From NCBI RefSeq assembly GCF_001641265.1, contig NW_020167520.1:62001-126000 (forward strand): 64,000 nt of DNA, in the 5' to 3' direction. Source of the DNA: Pseudogymnoascus destructans (Eukaryota; Ascomycota; Leotiomycetes; Thelebolales; Thelebolaceae). Within the stretch, counting starts at the first letter, position 1, and each line of letters opens with the position of its first letter. The notes under the pieces were generated by a model. It was not told the origin of the DNA. It worked only from the letters and a program-made list of their open reading frames with translations, and ran no database searches. Positions 45,114 to 56,565 of this stretch are shown here, piece after piece. The translations under genes were made by a program, and so were the position numbers.

Positions 45114-46055
45114 TGTCATACTGACATTCGTTGCACTCAGTTTGCTATCAAACTCAAGAGCAAACTTGGAAATCTCCTCCTCAAACCTACAAGTCACTAT
45201 ACATATTTTGGCTTATCACACCAACAACAAGAGCAATACTACTCAACGATTGCTACAACCATCTATGATTCATTACACGTCATCGCTCCTTAGTTACTGG
45301 GCTGATATTACCACATAGCATATCTCTACAACCCTCTATGATTCATTACATGACATCACTTATACTACCACATGACATATCTCTACCAACTAGAGGCCTA
45401 GGAGCATGAACGATAGCTCTAAAAGCTCCTACGAACCTCTATGATTCATTACATGTCATCGCTCTTTAGTTACCCACAAGATTGGTTAAGTTATGACATA
45501 ATTTGTCTATGACATAATTTGTCTATGACATAATTTGTCTATGACATAATTTGTCTATAGGGGTACTCTGACCTTGGACCTCCTTTTACTTCCTATAGGC
45601 TACGAACCTAAGAGATGGTTCTATGGGATTCTCTTACGTCGACTACAGTTACCAAGCCTGGTAAGTCATGGAAAGTCTTGGAAAATGAGAGAACTACACT
45701 CCTTTAGCATAAATAGGATTGCCCTTTCCTTAAGAAAGGGCAAGCAGACAATACAGTAAATCGACTATCACATACTTCCACATCTTTTCCAAGCTTCCAA
45801 GCATTCATCTTGTTACTCCTTGTTTCTGAAAAGTCAGTGAGGTGTTAACCTCTGACTTACCCCTGAGTTCCCAGACTCAACATTTGTTGCAACTTGTCTG
45901 AACCACTTCACTACATCACACACCTGATTGCTGCGTTGTGGAATAGTCTAAGCTACGACCCTTTGGCTCTTTTTCCTAAGACAGTGTGTTGTCTTAGTAA
46001 ATTCATCCCTTCCTTGGGTGGCTAGATTCTCACATCTGGTGCACCCACCATTACA
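45114..46055 (+). mobile_element. Solo LTR of the Gypsy family inside the hAT element
   Basis: 942 bp, beginning tgtcatactg and ending accattaca, opposite in orientation to the full-length element at 31.5-38.2 kb. The flanking 5-mers do not match (tacag on the left, agtta on the right). Together with the missing hAT core, this suggests that recombination between LTRs of two insertions deleted the DNA between them. It carries a private 4 x 16-bp tandem repeat. Confidence 0.85.
45495..45558. repeat. 4 x 16-bp tandem repeat in the LTR
   Basis: Four perfect copies of gacataatttgtctat. The other LTR copies have about one unit at this place, so this is a local expansion. Confidence 0.95.
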
Positions 46056-47038
46056 AGTTATCGCAGCGTGCTCTGCACCATTCATTGCAGACCATGAATC
46101 AGTCGTAAGTGATAACCGTCCGCCCTTTATTATATGAGCCTGGAGTTCTATCTGTAGCTTCATACGGTGGTTGCAGAATGTCTTGTGTAAATCGCGCATT
46201 AAGGAGCTCGTTGATATAGCTAACGTTGAAGGGCTAAGCTGGTGAATAAGCTAACGAAACGAAGGCCGATCAACCAGACTCATTGGTAAGTTATTAGATA
46301 CAATAAATGCAAGTAATAACTCTCTATATCGAGAGGCAAGAACGGATCCTCCTACTCAAGGAGTAAAGAATTGTAGGGCGTTTCGGGCTGTTCTCATATT
46401 CGGAGCGCCCTGCGAATCCTGCGAACTCTGACTCTGCGAACTCTGAGCATGCTGTAGCAATGGAGTTCCTGGTTTTATAGCTTCGTATAATGCAGGATGC
46501 ATGCTTTCAACATGCCTCCACAAATTACTCGTGATATTCCATGATAAAAGCTTCGGTTTTGGCTTATAATTACAGCCATCTTGCATACAGACAATCTTCA
46601 TCGTTGCAGGGCTGGTGCTTAACAATGTTCTACTGAATATATTCTTTAAGAACAACGGTGACTGAGTATTTGGGAGTTGTGGCCGTATTTGTAGTAATGG
46701 TAGAGCTATCGACGGCGAAGACTCGAATGGAAAAGGGGGGTGGTAGACGCTGAATTTCCTCATCTTCGTCACTTGGAATTGCGGATAGCTCAGAGTCGCT
46801 CATTCTGGTAGAAATATCAATTGGTATATTATCTATGGATCTATTTCTACGGATCTATCTATGAGGGCGGGGTAAAATCTTCGTAGCTTGGCATCCTGGG
46901 CCGTGCTTGCCAAGGACTCGAATAGTATTCGAGTCTTTGGCAAATACTCGCCGAATACCCCAATTTTAGCCCGAATACTGCTCATCGCCGAATACTATTG
47001 GAAAACCACAAATACTAATACTATTTTGGGGAACACTG

Positions 47039-48058
47039 AAATAAAATCACAATCTTGATTCCCATAATAAATTCTAGTTGGTGTAGAATATTTAATCATA
47101 ATTAAGTCATTAATAATAAAATAAAGTTAAAATGTATGACGGTGCCCCACCAACACCCCAATATGAACTCGTCCGTCATCAAAAATATATGCCCGAACTT
47201 GCCGAATCAACTCTTGGCATCTCTAATGGATAATCAATCAGATATGGTACATGCATGGGGAATTGATAAGAAGCCGGTGTGACAATTACTCCAATAGTCC
47301 AATACCATGCGAGTTTACCATTGAGGTAAGGCCTTGCCCCAACTACAGTAGTAGAGCATGTTGTTATTGGGCAATTTCGTACAATTGAACCCTTTGGAGG
47401 AGCTGCCAAGTCAAGATGTCAGGATTCCCGATGTCAAGAGACAACAAAATCCATCATGGAGCAAAACCCTCACCGTGGCTGGTCCAATGGCGGCAGCGCT
47501 TCCCCCCAAAGCGGATTAACGTTGTCCACGTCTCCATCTTGCCAACCGCACGCCGAGCCCACTTAGCCACTTCCGCTTCATATCCAGCTCAACAAGGAAC
47601 CAAAACACACCGCATCTCCACGGTATCGTCTCTATTCCTTCGTTAACTCCGTGTTTGATATGCGACGGTCAATACCAAATACAATAATGTCATTCTCAAA
47701 ACCCTGCTTTTTTCCACTTAGTACGGTGCTGTGCATATGCATACACTTCAACTATGAGCATAATATTGGGTATGCCCAGCCCAATAAGTTAAGGTCTTTT
47801 TACTGAAGTGACAGCAACGTCATTGCCCTCGTTATTGTTGTTGTCTCCCTCTATCTATCTTCTAGATTCCGTCATATTTCCTCATTTCCTCATACTCCCG
47901 GCCCTATCTCTCATTCTACTCCTGCCATATATGATCCTATGCCTTCTTGAGCACCATTCACCGCAGCAAGTTATGCCCTCTGCAATGGTATGAAGCTTCA
48001 GGTCTCGACAATGGAATCAACATCAGTCTTCGCCTTCGACTAAGAGCATTGCATAAAC
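47039..48058. other. intergenic, upstream of FLC/TRP-like gene
   Basis: About 1 kb between the hAT element and the next gene. The first 100 bp are AT-rich. A pyrimidine-rich stretch at about 47815-47930 suggests the FLC gene promoter and 5' UTR. A minus-strand open frame at 47179-47409 lacks an ATG and resembles nothing known. Confidence 0.45.
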
Positions 48059-50985
48059 ATGAAGGGGTTCCTCGCTCCATTTTGGCCATGGGGCGCCACA
48101 ATTCTGTCTGTGGCTCTGGCCGCGACGCTACCAGCATTGGTCCACGCAGTTTCGGATACTGGGAATTTGGTTTCTGTAAAAGGCACTGGGTCGCGCGGGA
48201 CAACTATAATTCTCGCAAACGACCGGTATCCAGCCTTATACACTGGGAAGTTTGGTGACTGCTTGGGAGGTAATTCCCTAGTCGACGTTACTGGATTTGA
48301 TGCAGCCTACTATGCGGATAACATGACGGTTATGTTCCATTTGACCGGTTCAACAAAGATAAAACACGACAATATCATGGGTATGGCTCAAACCCTTGCA
48401 TGAAGGTTATTAAAGGCTAATAATTGTATCAGCGTATATTTCTGTCGATGCTTGTATGGTGCCTCCAAATGTGAATAAGGGGCCACCGTAACTGACTCTG
48501 GCTCTAGATGGCGAGGATCGCTTTGACATGATATTCAACCCTTGCAGTGCAAATATCGACAGGCAAGTCCCTAGTTTAGATAAGTTACCAGCCCCTAACT
48601 TATTGCAGTCTGTGTCCTATGAATGCAAGCCAACCGATAGCCGCGGAGGCAATAATACCCGTAACCAAGGACAGCGTCTCCGGAATCCCGCCCATTGCCC
48701 TCGTCATTCCTGACTTCGAAGGCTATGCAACTCTACGATTATACTCAAACACCACCAAGACAGAAATAGGCTGTTACCAGGCTGTCATGACAAATGGCGC
48801 AACATTCTCACATCCAAAGGCTGTTGGGTCAGTGCTCGCTATATTCACTGCAGTTGCCTTGCTGGCGTCCGCAGCCACTGCCATATATGGTGTCAACGTA
48901 CCGGTTATGAGGACACACTACGCCCATTCACTCTCCGTTCTTGTGATATTTGAGTTGTTCCAATCGTTCTTTTTCTCTGGTGCGCTATCGTTGCATTGGC
49001 CGAGCGTCTGCGTCGCTTGGTGGAGCAATTTCGCATGGTCAGCGGGTATGATCAATAACTCGGGCATGACAAGATCGATCAGCAATTTTCTCGGCACAGA
49101 TCAGGGGAACTCAAGCCGTGTCGGTGGCGTTTCAATCGCTTCGCTCGGCAGCAGCGTGCTTTCACAGATATATGGTAAACCGGGTAAGTCTCCAGGTGGC
49201 GTACCACCCAAAGCTGCCGCCAGGACTATCATGGGCCAGGTGCTACATCACATCATTGGTGCAAGAGATATTGCAGGCGCCAGTGCCTCACAAAACCCTG
49301 GATATAGCTGGTATGGAGGAATATCTGGAAGTGGTCTACCACTCCCCGGCATGTGGTCGAACTTCACCGGGGAACTGTCGGAAATCGGGATTCCAGCGCC
49401 AAATGCCTTTATGACGGGATTCATATGGTTCTTGATTGCCCTAGTGATAGTCATTGGACTGATTATTGGCTTAAAATGGACTCTAGAAGGATTCCGCGCT
49501 GTCAAATGGATTCGGAAAGATCGGTTGGACTTCTTCAGAAGCCACTGGGTTGGTTATGTCCAAGTTGCGATATTACGAACTATGATGGTCGCATTTTTCA
49601 TGATGATGACATTGACTCTTTATCAATTCTCGATTTCGGGTCCTGCAAGAGTCACTGCTATTGCAGCAATCGTTTTCACCACCTTCCTCGTCGGCTTGCT
49701 TGGGATTGCCGCACATTGCTGTTTCCATCGGCTTCGCTTTGGGCGATATGAGAGCGAATTTGATCATGTTATCATTTCCCGTAAGAAAGTATGGAAGTTC
49801 ATACCTTGGCTAGGATTCTCTTGGCACAGTAAAACAACTGATGCGGACGAAACTGCTGCTACACACATTGACTCCCCTCCGGTGTTGGGCTCCTTTCCAA
49901 TGTTTGTCATCAGATACGTTGATGATGATCTTCTAAGACCCGGTGTTCATGAAGACTCAACCTTTATTAAGCGCTACGGCTGGCTTTCTGGACGGTTCAG
50001 ACGGACACGATGGTGGTTTTTTGTCTTGTGGTTTCTCTACCAGTTCGTTCGTGCCTGCTTTGTTGGCGGAGCATCCAGAAACCCCGAGGCTCAAGTCATT
50101 GGTTTATTCGTTGTGGAGATCATAGCGATGATAATTATCGTCGCCTTGAATCCTTTCGAGGGTAATCGCAATACTGCCATAGCCGTATATTTACTCAGCC
50201 TGAGCAAAATCGTGACAGCAGGCCTGTCCATCGCATTTCTACCACGGTATAATATGGCCCGTATCCCTACCACCATCGTGGGATTTGTTATTGTAATCAC
50301 GCAAGGGGTTGTGGCAATTGCCACCCTCATTCTGATAGTCTTGGGCGCGATATCGAGTTATATGAGTCTCACAAGGAACCGCGAAGACTTTAAGCCTCGG
50401 ATATTAGAAGGTATTCGTTACAAATATTTTACGCATCTCGAAAGAGCGGCTTTGGATATCCCACCACCACCACCGCCACCTAAAGAACCCGAAAAGCCAG
50501 CAGAGCCAATCGAACCGTACTTCAAGGTCAATAGTGTGCATCGCGAGCCGAAGATTGAAGATGAGGAAGCAGATATCCTCGCAGTCCTGACTGATCCCAA
50601 ATCCCAGCCCATTGTCTCCGGAAGACGTGGCCGGGCAAATAGCGCGTTGAGCACATCTTCTGTGCCCAATGGCCTCCCCTTTGGCGCTCGGGCGCACCGA
50701 GCAAGCTGGAGTTCGCAAGATTTTACCCTGTGGCAACAGGAGATGATGGCGGGGGGACTGGGCAAGGGTGGGCATTCACGGCACCATAGTGTTAACAAGC
50801 TCAGACATTCGTCCGGGACTATGGCGCCTCTGATGCAATCTCCGCAATCACTTGGTAGTTCAGATCCAATTACCACGAGCAGCAAACAGTACGTTGTGGG
50901 GGGTGGTCAATGGCCTGTGACGGTTGGAGAGAGCAGCCAGGGTTCATCTGCTGAGAATCTTCAAGAAGTTACGATAAAGGAATAG
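48059..50985 (+). CDS. FLC/TRP-like membrane protein (ML domain plus polytopic TRP region)
   Basis: Four exons (48059-48380, 48432-48452, 48508-48562, 48609-50985) encode 924 aa. An N-terminal signal peptide (about 1-30) precedes a Cys-containing ML-like lumenal domain (YTGKFGDCLGG, DMIFNPCSANID, LCPMNASQPI). From about residue 207 a block of about nine TM helices follows, then a cytosolic tail with a PPPPPP run and Ser/His-rich region. This is the fungal TRP-like family including yeast Flc1-3, linked to FAD import into the ER, calcium homeostasis and wall maintenance. The third intron uses a GC donor (gcaagt at 48563) with a normal AG; only this splice keeps the frame and joins ANID to LCPMNAS. 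Exon 2 is only 21 nt. Confidence 0.9.
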
Positions 50986-51712
50986 GGTTGGTTGATAGAT
51001 GGAATCCAGCATATGGAAACAAAGGATATAAAGGTAGACAGGAAATGGAAAATTAGGTCCTGGAATTTTGGTTGTTCAGCTGTATATACCATTCATGCCC
51101 TTGTCATATAAATTACCTTCAAATACCCTGATGGTCCTCGAACAAAGTTGAACAGTAGCTGTCAATGGCGGGTTGTAGCAACTAACAGACGAGGCTTATG
51201 ATAAGAGGCGAGTGTCAAGCAGGCTGAAGTGGCAATTGTTACGGAGAAGCCAAAATTGAATAGGCGTAACTCGTCAAGTCACAAACTGGGTATATTCACC
51301 TCTCCCAACCACCTCGCCTCTCTTTTCGTTTTCAACCTTCACATTTCACCTTCAACCTCATATTTCTCATTCCATTCCCCATTATTTACTGTACTCTCAT
51401 TATAATTCTCGAAGACGTTCATTACAATCTCCTCGAACCCCTTTCAACCCTTTCTGTTTGATTTTAGAGAACAAAACCTCGATTTCATCCCATCACTACC
51501 TAGGCCACGGTGGATTGGTTGTCGTGCCACCGAATAACCCAAAACACAATTCGAATTTATATACTGTAGTATATGCGGTAGATGGTTTGAACTATCTGGA
51601 TTCTTGTCATTTCATATTCCACGAGGTCAACTCGAAGATCATTCAGGAGATCTGCGAAAAAGCACCGAAACCTGGCGCATCAAGACTCGAATCTCACTGT
51701 CCAGTATCCAAA
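50986..51712. other. intergenic, REC8 upstream region
   Basis: This contains the 3' UTR of the FLC-like gene and a pyrimidine-rich promoter/5' UTR of REC8 (about 51300-51460). No separate gene was recognised. Confidence 0.5.
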
Positions 51713-54030
51713 ATGTTCTACAGTCACGAGAGTAAGTTGTTCCCGCCTTGCGATAGACCATCTATATAATATTTGATGGCTGATTTGGTGTGCAGTCTTG
51801 ACGAGTCGGAAATATGGAGTGGCCACCGTGTGGTAAGTCTAGTTTCTCCCTTTCAACTACTATCAATACTATCACCATAGTTTAAATAGTGAAATAATGA
51901 CATTGGTTACTTCTAGGTTGGTTGGAACTCTTGGCCCAACGTCGACGGCGTTGAAAGTCAAACGAAAGCAGATCCTCGGCGTTGATGTCAGGAAGGCATG
52001 CGAGACTATCATACAACCCGAGGCCCCAATGGCACTAAGGCTTCAGAGCAGCTTGCTGTTAGTTCATCCCCTACGAATATGAATAACGAACTGACGATCC
52101 TAAAGATACGGAGTTTCTCGAGTCTATAATCAACAGTGTGGCTACGTCCTCCATGATGCACAGACTGCCCAGAATAACATGAGGGCTCTCCTGAAGGTCA
52201 TGAAGAACAATGCCATCGATCTCAATGCCGGCGCAGCACGGTAAGAGTTTATACTCAATTTATTCATATGGTACTGATATACGTAGCCCTGACCAGCTCA
52301 TGCTCATGGACGATCCGGCATTCGAACCAGGCCTGGCTCTGCCATCCCTCTCGCCATTGGATTTCAGCACGCTCGACCAAGGATTCAAGGACTCGCAGTA
52401 TTCAATGCTTTCATCATTGAAGTCATCTAATGCGTCTGTAATCTCTAATTCTTCTCAAGCTTCTATCTTTGGCTTGCAAATTCCACCTTCGAATAGTGAT
52501 ATCACGGGACAATTCCAACTTCCTGGGCGCTTTCAATTGGGATCTTCTGCTCAGAAAACACCAAGTGGCGTGAATCCATTCGATGGCGACGAACCAGGCC
52601 TGTTGGATGACCTCGATTTCGAGTTCGATGCTGATGGTGCCATGGTTGAAGTGAATGCAGCAGAGCTCGAACGCCGAAGGGCGGGTGTTTACCTAGCTGG
52701 GACTGGGCGTCTTCAAAGCGGCTCTGCTGCCAGCGAGAGAGTTAGGCGTGATCATGAGGAGGCGCTCATTGGCCGCCCAGGCAGACTTGATGATGATGGA
52801 GATTTCATAATGCAGATGGACGACGACATGAATATTCTTCCCGATGCGGAGGCATTCCCAAAACACCAGGGAGCTAAGCAACGTGGAGATAACGAATCTA
52901 GCCTCGAAGAATCTTCAGTCTCGGCGGAAGTACCAATGAAGAGGAAGCGGCAACGAAAGGCTCTTAAAGTCATCTCAGACGTGGATATCCGTCTTGGTAT
53001 TCGCAACTCTGAGCTCAGCGAGTGGCAGACGAACTATGTTCAGAACATGGCCAAGGATAAACATGTGAAACTTATGAGAACCATCAATAAGTTTGCAGTG
53101 GCTAATGCGAGCATTTTCATCTGGGGAAATGGGATTGGAGGTATCGGCAGAACAATCCGGTCCTCTGGCAATGTTCCACACCCCCTCGATATCTTCAGCG
53201 GAGACAAGCTGAAGGAACTTCTCACTGGAGTAGCGAGTTCCCCAGACCGCCGCAAGAAAAGAGCCCGTTCGGCTTTCGATGGGAATGACGGAGAAGAAGC
53301 CCGCAACGTTCGTTCCCGACCTGACTTGGAGCCTCAGCTCCCACGTGCTGTCGAGGAGGATGCTTTCATGCCAAACTTTGACGACGAGATGATGCCATAC
53401 CCTGATGATTCAAGTGGCGTAGAGCAAGGAAGAGAGGCATTTACGCCGCTTCGAGACCATCACTCGTCAGCCATGCCATGGAATGTATCGGCATCTGTCA
53501 ACTCGTTCCGCCAGAGGTCGTCTTCCGTGGTGCCTGGACAAGGGCGCCATTCATCAGTTATCCCAAGCAGACCAGGATCCAGGCACCCATCTGCTAGCCC
53601 CTTACTTGGCCGTGGCAGGCTTCTCAGTGACAATGACATGGAGCTTCCTGCTGGAGTTGCGGGAAGCACGTCTGGTCTTGAAAATGAAGAGTTTGAGGCC
53701 CTCGGACCATCTGCCGCCGTTGATACCCAGACCGCTCAGAACAGCCAGTGGGTGGCGGATGCATTGGAGACTGAGTCGCTCAATTTCCTGGAGTTTGTGA
53801 GGTGCTCATATCGGGAGGCGGAGGCGGATCTGGAAGACCAGGACTCCCAGAAAATTGACGATGGACCTAAAGAGAAATGGGTCGGCTTTGAAACTTTATT
53901 CCCCCCACAGGAAAGTCACCGCATTGTGGCTGCTCAGGCCTTTCATCATGTCCTCAGCTTGGCAACTAAGAACTTGTTGGAAGTCACCCAAGAAGAAGGC
54001 GGGGTAGTTATGATGTGTGTGAAACAGTGA
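51713..54030 (+). CDS. REC8: Meiotic cohesin kleisin subunit Rec8
   Basis: Five exons (51713-51731, 51796-51832, 51917-52057, 52106-52240, 52287-54030) encode 691 aa. The N-terminal kleisin domain reads MFYSHEILTSRKYGVATVWLVGTLG, then VDVRKACETIIQPEAPMALRLQ, YGVSRVYNQQCGYVLHDAQTA. These residues separate Rec8 from mitotic Rad21. The middle is disordered and acidic. The C-terminal winged helix that binds Smc1 ends at about residue 690 (HRIVAAQAFHHVLSLATKNLLEVTQE). Rec8 holds sister chromatids together in meiosis and is cleaved by separase. The first four exons are small and supply most of the diagnostic region, so a single-ORF call would miss them. The frame is open upstream of the start but contains no other ATG. 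Confidence 0.93.
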
Positions 54031-54570
54031 ACCGCTGACATGATAACAGATGGATAGGGATTTTGCTATACTTGCTATACTTGCTATATAACGTTGCTTA
54101 AATATGGACCAGGAAACATGACAAATTAACGTTGTACGAAGAAAGGAGAAGATGATAAGCATGGAGCGTTACTGATGGGGTATTGAGACTGACTTGCACA
54201 CATATTTGACCGAATATTTGCTCAAGATACCTACCTATATCTATGTTTTGTTAGATATTTGCTATCAATATAATAGCTCAGAGAATCAATGATATATCCC
54301 TTCCTAGAGTGCCGCCGTTCTTCAGTGATGTGGGGTAGTTTTGACAAGTGCGACCCCACCACCAAGGCTATCCCTTCGCCAAGGAAATTTTTGTGCAAGG
54401 CTGATAAATCTGTCTCTCACGAGGGTAGCACGTCCACGTTTGAGTTCTGTACAACAAAGTCGCTGGCCTTGGCCAGACCTGTAAAACCTATTCAATCGCC
54501 TCGTACTGTGGTATGTTTCATCATATTCTCTCTGCTTTTGCAAAATTAATGGCAATCGTCGCAGCTGGAC
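54031..54570. other. intergenic between REC8 and MFS gene
   Basis: 3' UTR of REC8 and promoter of the permease gene. A short direct repeat (cttgctata, near 54065) is present. No further gene. Confidence 0.5.
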
Positions 54571-56169
54571 ATGATGAGCGAGGTCAATGAAAAAGCCGTT
54601 GCCACTGGCGAAGACTCCAAAAATGCGCCGATCAATCCGACCTCGGCCACCGATTTGCCAGAGAGTGCAATTGAGAAGGCACTGGTCAGGAAGGTGGATA
54701 TGCACATTATTCCTCTGATTATACTTCTATATCTCTTCAGCTTCCTGGATCGTGGTATGTTCCTCACACCCCGAGGGATACAACCTTGGTGTCTCCGGTT
54801 CCTCCGACGTCGCTGACTTGAAGATAGTTAATATCGGCAATGCTAGGCTCTATGGCATGGAAGAGGAACTCAACCTAAAAGGTAACCAGTATCAGATAGC
54901 CGTCTCAATCCTCTTCGTCACCTACTGCGTAAATGCCTCTTATTCACCTCTTGGTTCTCGGGCTAACATCAACAGGGACTCGAAGTACTCTCCAACCTAC
55001 TTCTCAAGAAGTTCCAGCCGGGGCGATATATATCAGTCATAACTATAACATGGGGCGTTATTGCGACATTATCAGGTCTCGTCCATAGCTTTGGCTCCTT
55101 GGTCGCCTGCCGCGTACTCCTTGGTGTCTTCGAAGCGGGGCTTTTCCCCGGCCTAATCACATACCTCACGCTCTTCTATAGCCGCAGGCAGCTTGCTGTT
55201 CGCATTGGCTACCTCTTCACGTCTGCTGCCGTGGCTGGTGCGTGTGGTGGACTCATTGCCTATGGGATCAGCTTCATGGATGGGGCTGCGGGGCTGAGTG
55301 GCTGGCGGTGGATTTTCATCCTGGAGGGCATCCCATCCGTTCTGGTTGGAATAGTCTGCATCTTTTTCCTCCCCAACGATGTGGAGACGGCCTATTTTCT
55401 GACTGAAGACGAGCGCAAGCTGATGGTTAACGTCCGATTCCGCGAGGTTGGACAAACGGTATCGAGCCAGAAGTTTCACTGGGCGGATGTTAAGGAAGGG
55501 GCAAAGGACTTCCAGCTATGGGCTTTCTCTATCGCTCAGTTTGGTGAGGATGTGATGCTTTACGGCTTCAGCACGTTTGTACCTACAATCATCAAAGGGA
55601 TCGGCCACTGGACTGTCGCAGAGTCGCAAGCTCTGACCGTTCCGGTTTATGCGCTCGGAGCCATCACATATCTACTCGTTGCGTGGATAAGTGACAGGAC
55701 GCAACAGAGAGGTCTGTATACCTGCGTCTTTGCTGTGGTGTCCATGGTGGGCTATGGAATGCTTCTATCACACGCCAGCTCCGGCGTGAGCTATGCTGGG
55801 TGCTTCCTCGTTGCCATGGGCCTGTACGTCTCTGTTGGACTGCCGCTAGCGTGGCTTCCAGGGAATCTCCCTCGATACGGGAAGCGCACACTTGCCAGTG
55901 GATTGCAACTTATGTTTGGAAACATTGCAGGCATTGCGACGCCTTTCATGTATCCAACTGGCGACGGACCGAACTACATCCTGGGGCATGCGACGAGTTT
56001 GTCTATGGTGGGAATGGCGGCGTTGATATACCTTGGAATGATGTTTTACTATGCCAAAGTCAACAAGGATAGGGCGATGGGGAAGGAGGATTGGAAAATA
56101 GAAGGGAGAAACGACGCGGAGATAGAAGATATGGGTGATAGAAGCCCACGATATGTTTATGCGACCTGA
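54571..56169 (+). CDS. MFS transporter, anion:cation symporter family (Dal5/Tna1-like)
   Basis: Three exons (54571-54754, 54828-54928, 54976-56169) encode 492 aa with about 12 TM helices. Family marks are DMHIIPLIILLYLFSFLDRVNIGNARLYGMEEEL in TM1, LSNLLLKKFQPGRYI after TM2-3, RVLLGVFEAGLFPGLITYLTLFY in TM4, and GLSGWRWIFILEGIP at TM6. The cytoplasmic N- and C-termini are hydrophilic. Members carry carboxylate-like small molecules such as allantoate, nicotinate or pantothenate with protons across the plasma membrane; the substrate here cannot be assigned. The two N-terminal introns were placed from phase and from the conserved VNIGNARL and LEVLSNLLL segments. Confidence 0.92.
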
Positions 56170-56565
56170 ACGATATTTACTTGAATTATAGGAGGCGATC
56201 ATGTTGTCTATTTGGTTTTTCTCATCTACAAGCACAGCATATATACCAATTTAGATTAAAAACAATATTTAGATGATATTTTTACCATGTACTTTCGTGA
56301 CATTTCATACTGCATGCAACTGATGTTGATGGGGAGAATTATGGCGTCTGGGAAGTAACGGAGGTTTTATAGTGGCTGCCTCACCAAACGCCACTCCCTG
56401 AATTTAATTCCGTCGCGTCCTCCCAAACGCGACATTACGACGGAACCCCGCTGTGACCTCGCCCCATCTCTGGCGCAACGTAACCAAACAGAACCCATTC
56501 CACAAAGCCGATAAAACACAAAATCGCCCTGTGTAATACACGATCCTATCTAGCCAACTTTAACC
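56170..56565. other. intergenic
   Basis: 3' UTR of the MFS gene and promoter of NSE3. No gene or repeat recognised. Confidence 0.5.

Larger units (their letters stand above)
44417..46763 (-). pseudogene. hAT transposase, broken
   Basis: The N-terminal part (46763 downward) has a BED zinc finger (CMQDGCNYKPKPKL ... NLWRHVESMH). In the same frame come two stops, TGA at 46356-46358 and TAG at 46251-46253, and then the transposase core LSLTTDSWSAMNGAEHAA. The LTR 45114-46055 interrupts here. The C-terminal part resumes with LWLLNKLKAMENAS and the hAT dimerisation domain (YPVISRIARDYLAIPASSAASERIFSVGG). A stretch of the core between the two parts seems to be missing altogether. It cannot encode an active enzyme. 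Confidence 0.88.
44260..47038 (-). mobile_element. hAT-family DNA transposon, degenerate and interrupted by a solo LTR
   Basis: The terminal inverted repeats begin cagtgttccccaaa at 44260 and end with its complement at 47038. The flanks carry a perfect 8-bp duplication aaataaaa (44252-44259 and 47039-47046), the hallmark of hAT insertion. Subterminal regions carry repeated gaatactcg motifs. It encodes a BED-finger transposase on the minus strand that is broken by stops, an internal deletion and an LTR (45114-46055). Confidence 0.93.

Noticed and set aside
47179..47409. 76-codon minus-strand ORF upstream of the FLC-like gene
   Set aside because: No ATG, no recognisable homology, likely promoter sequence.
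51458..51712. 85-codon N-terminal extension in frame with REC8
   Set aside because: It starts at TTG and contains no ATG; kleisin N-termini begin with MFYS, which is at 51713.
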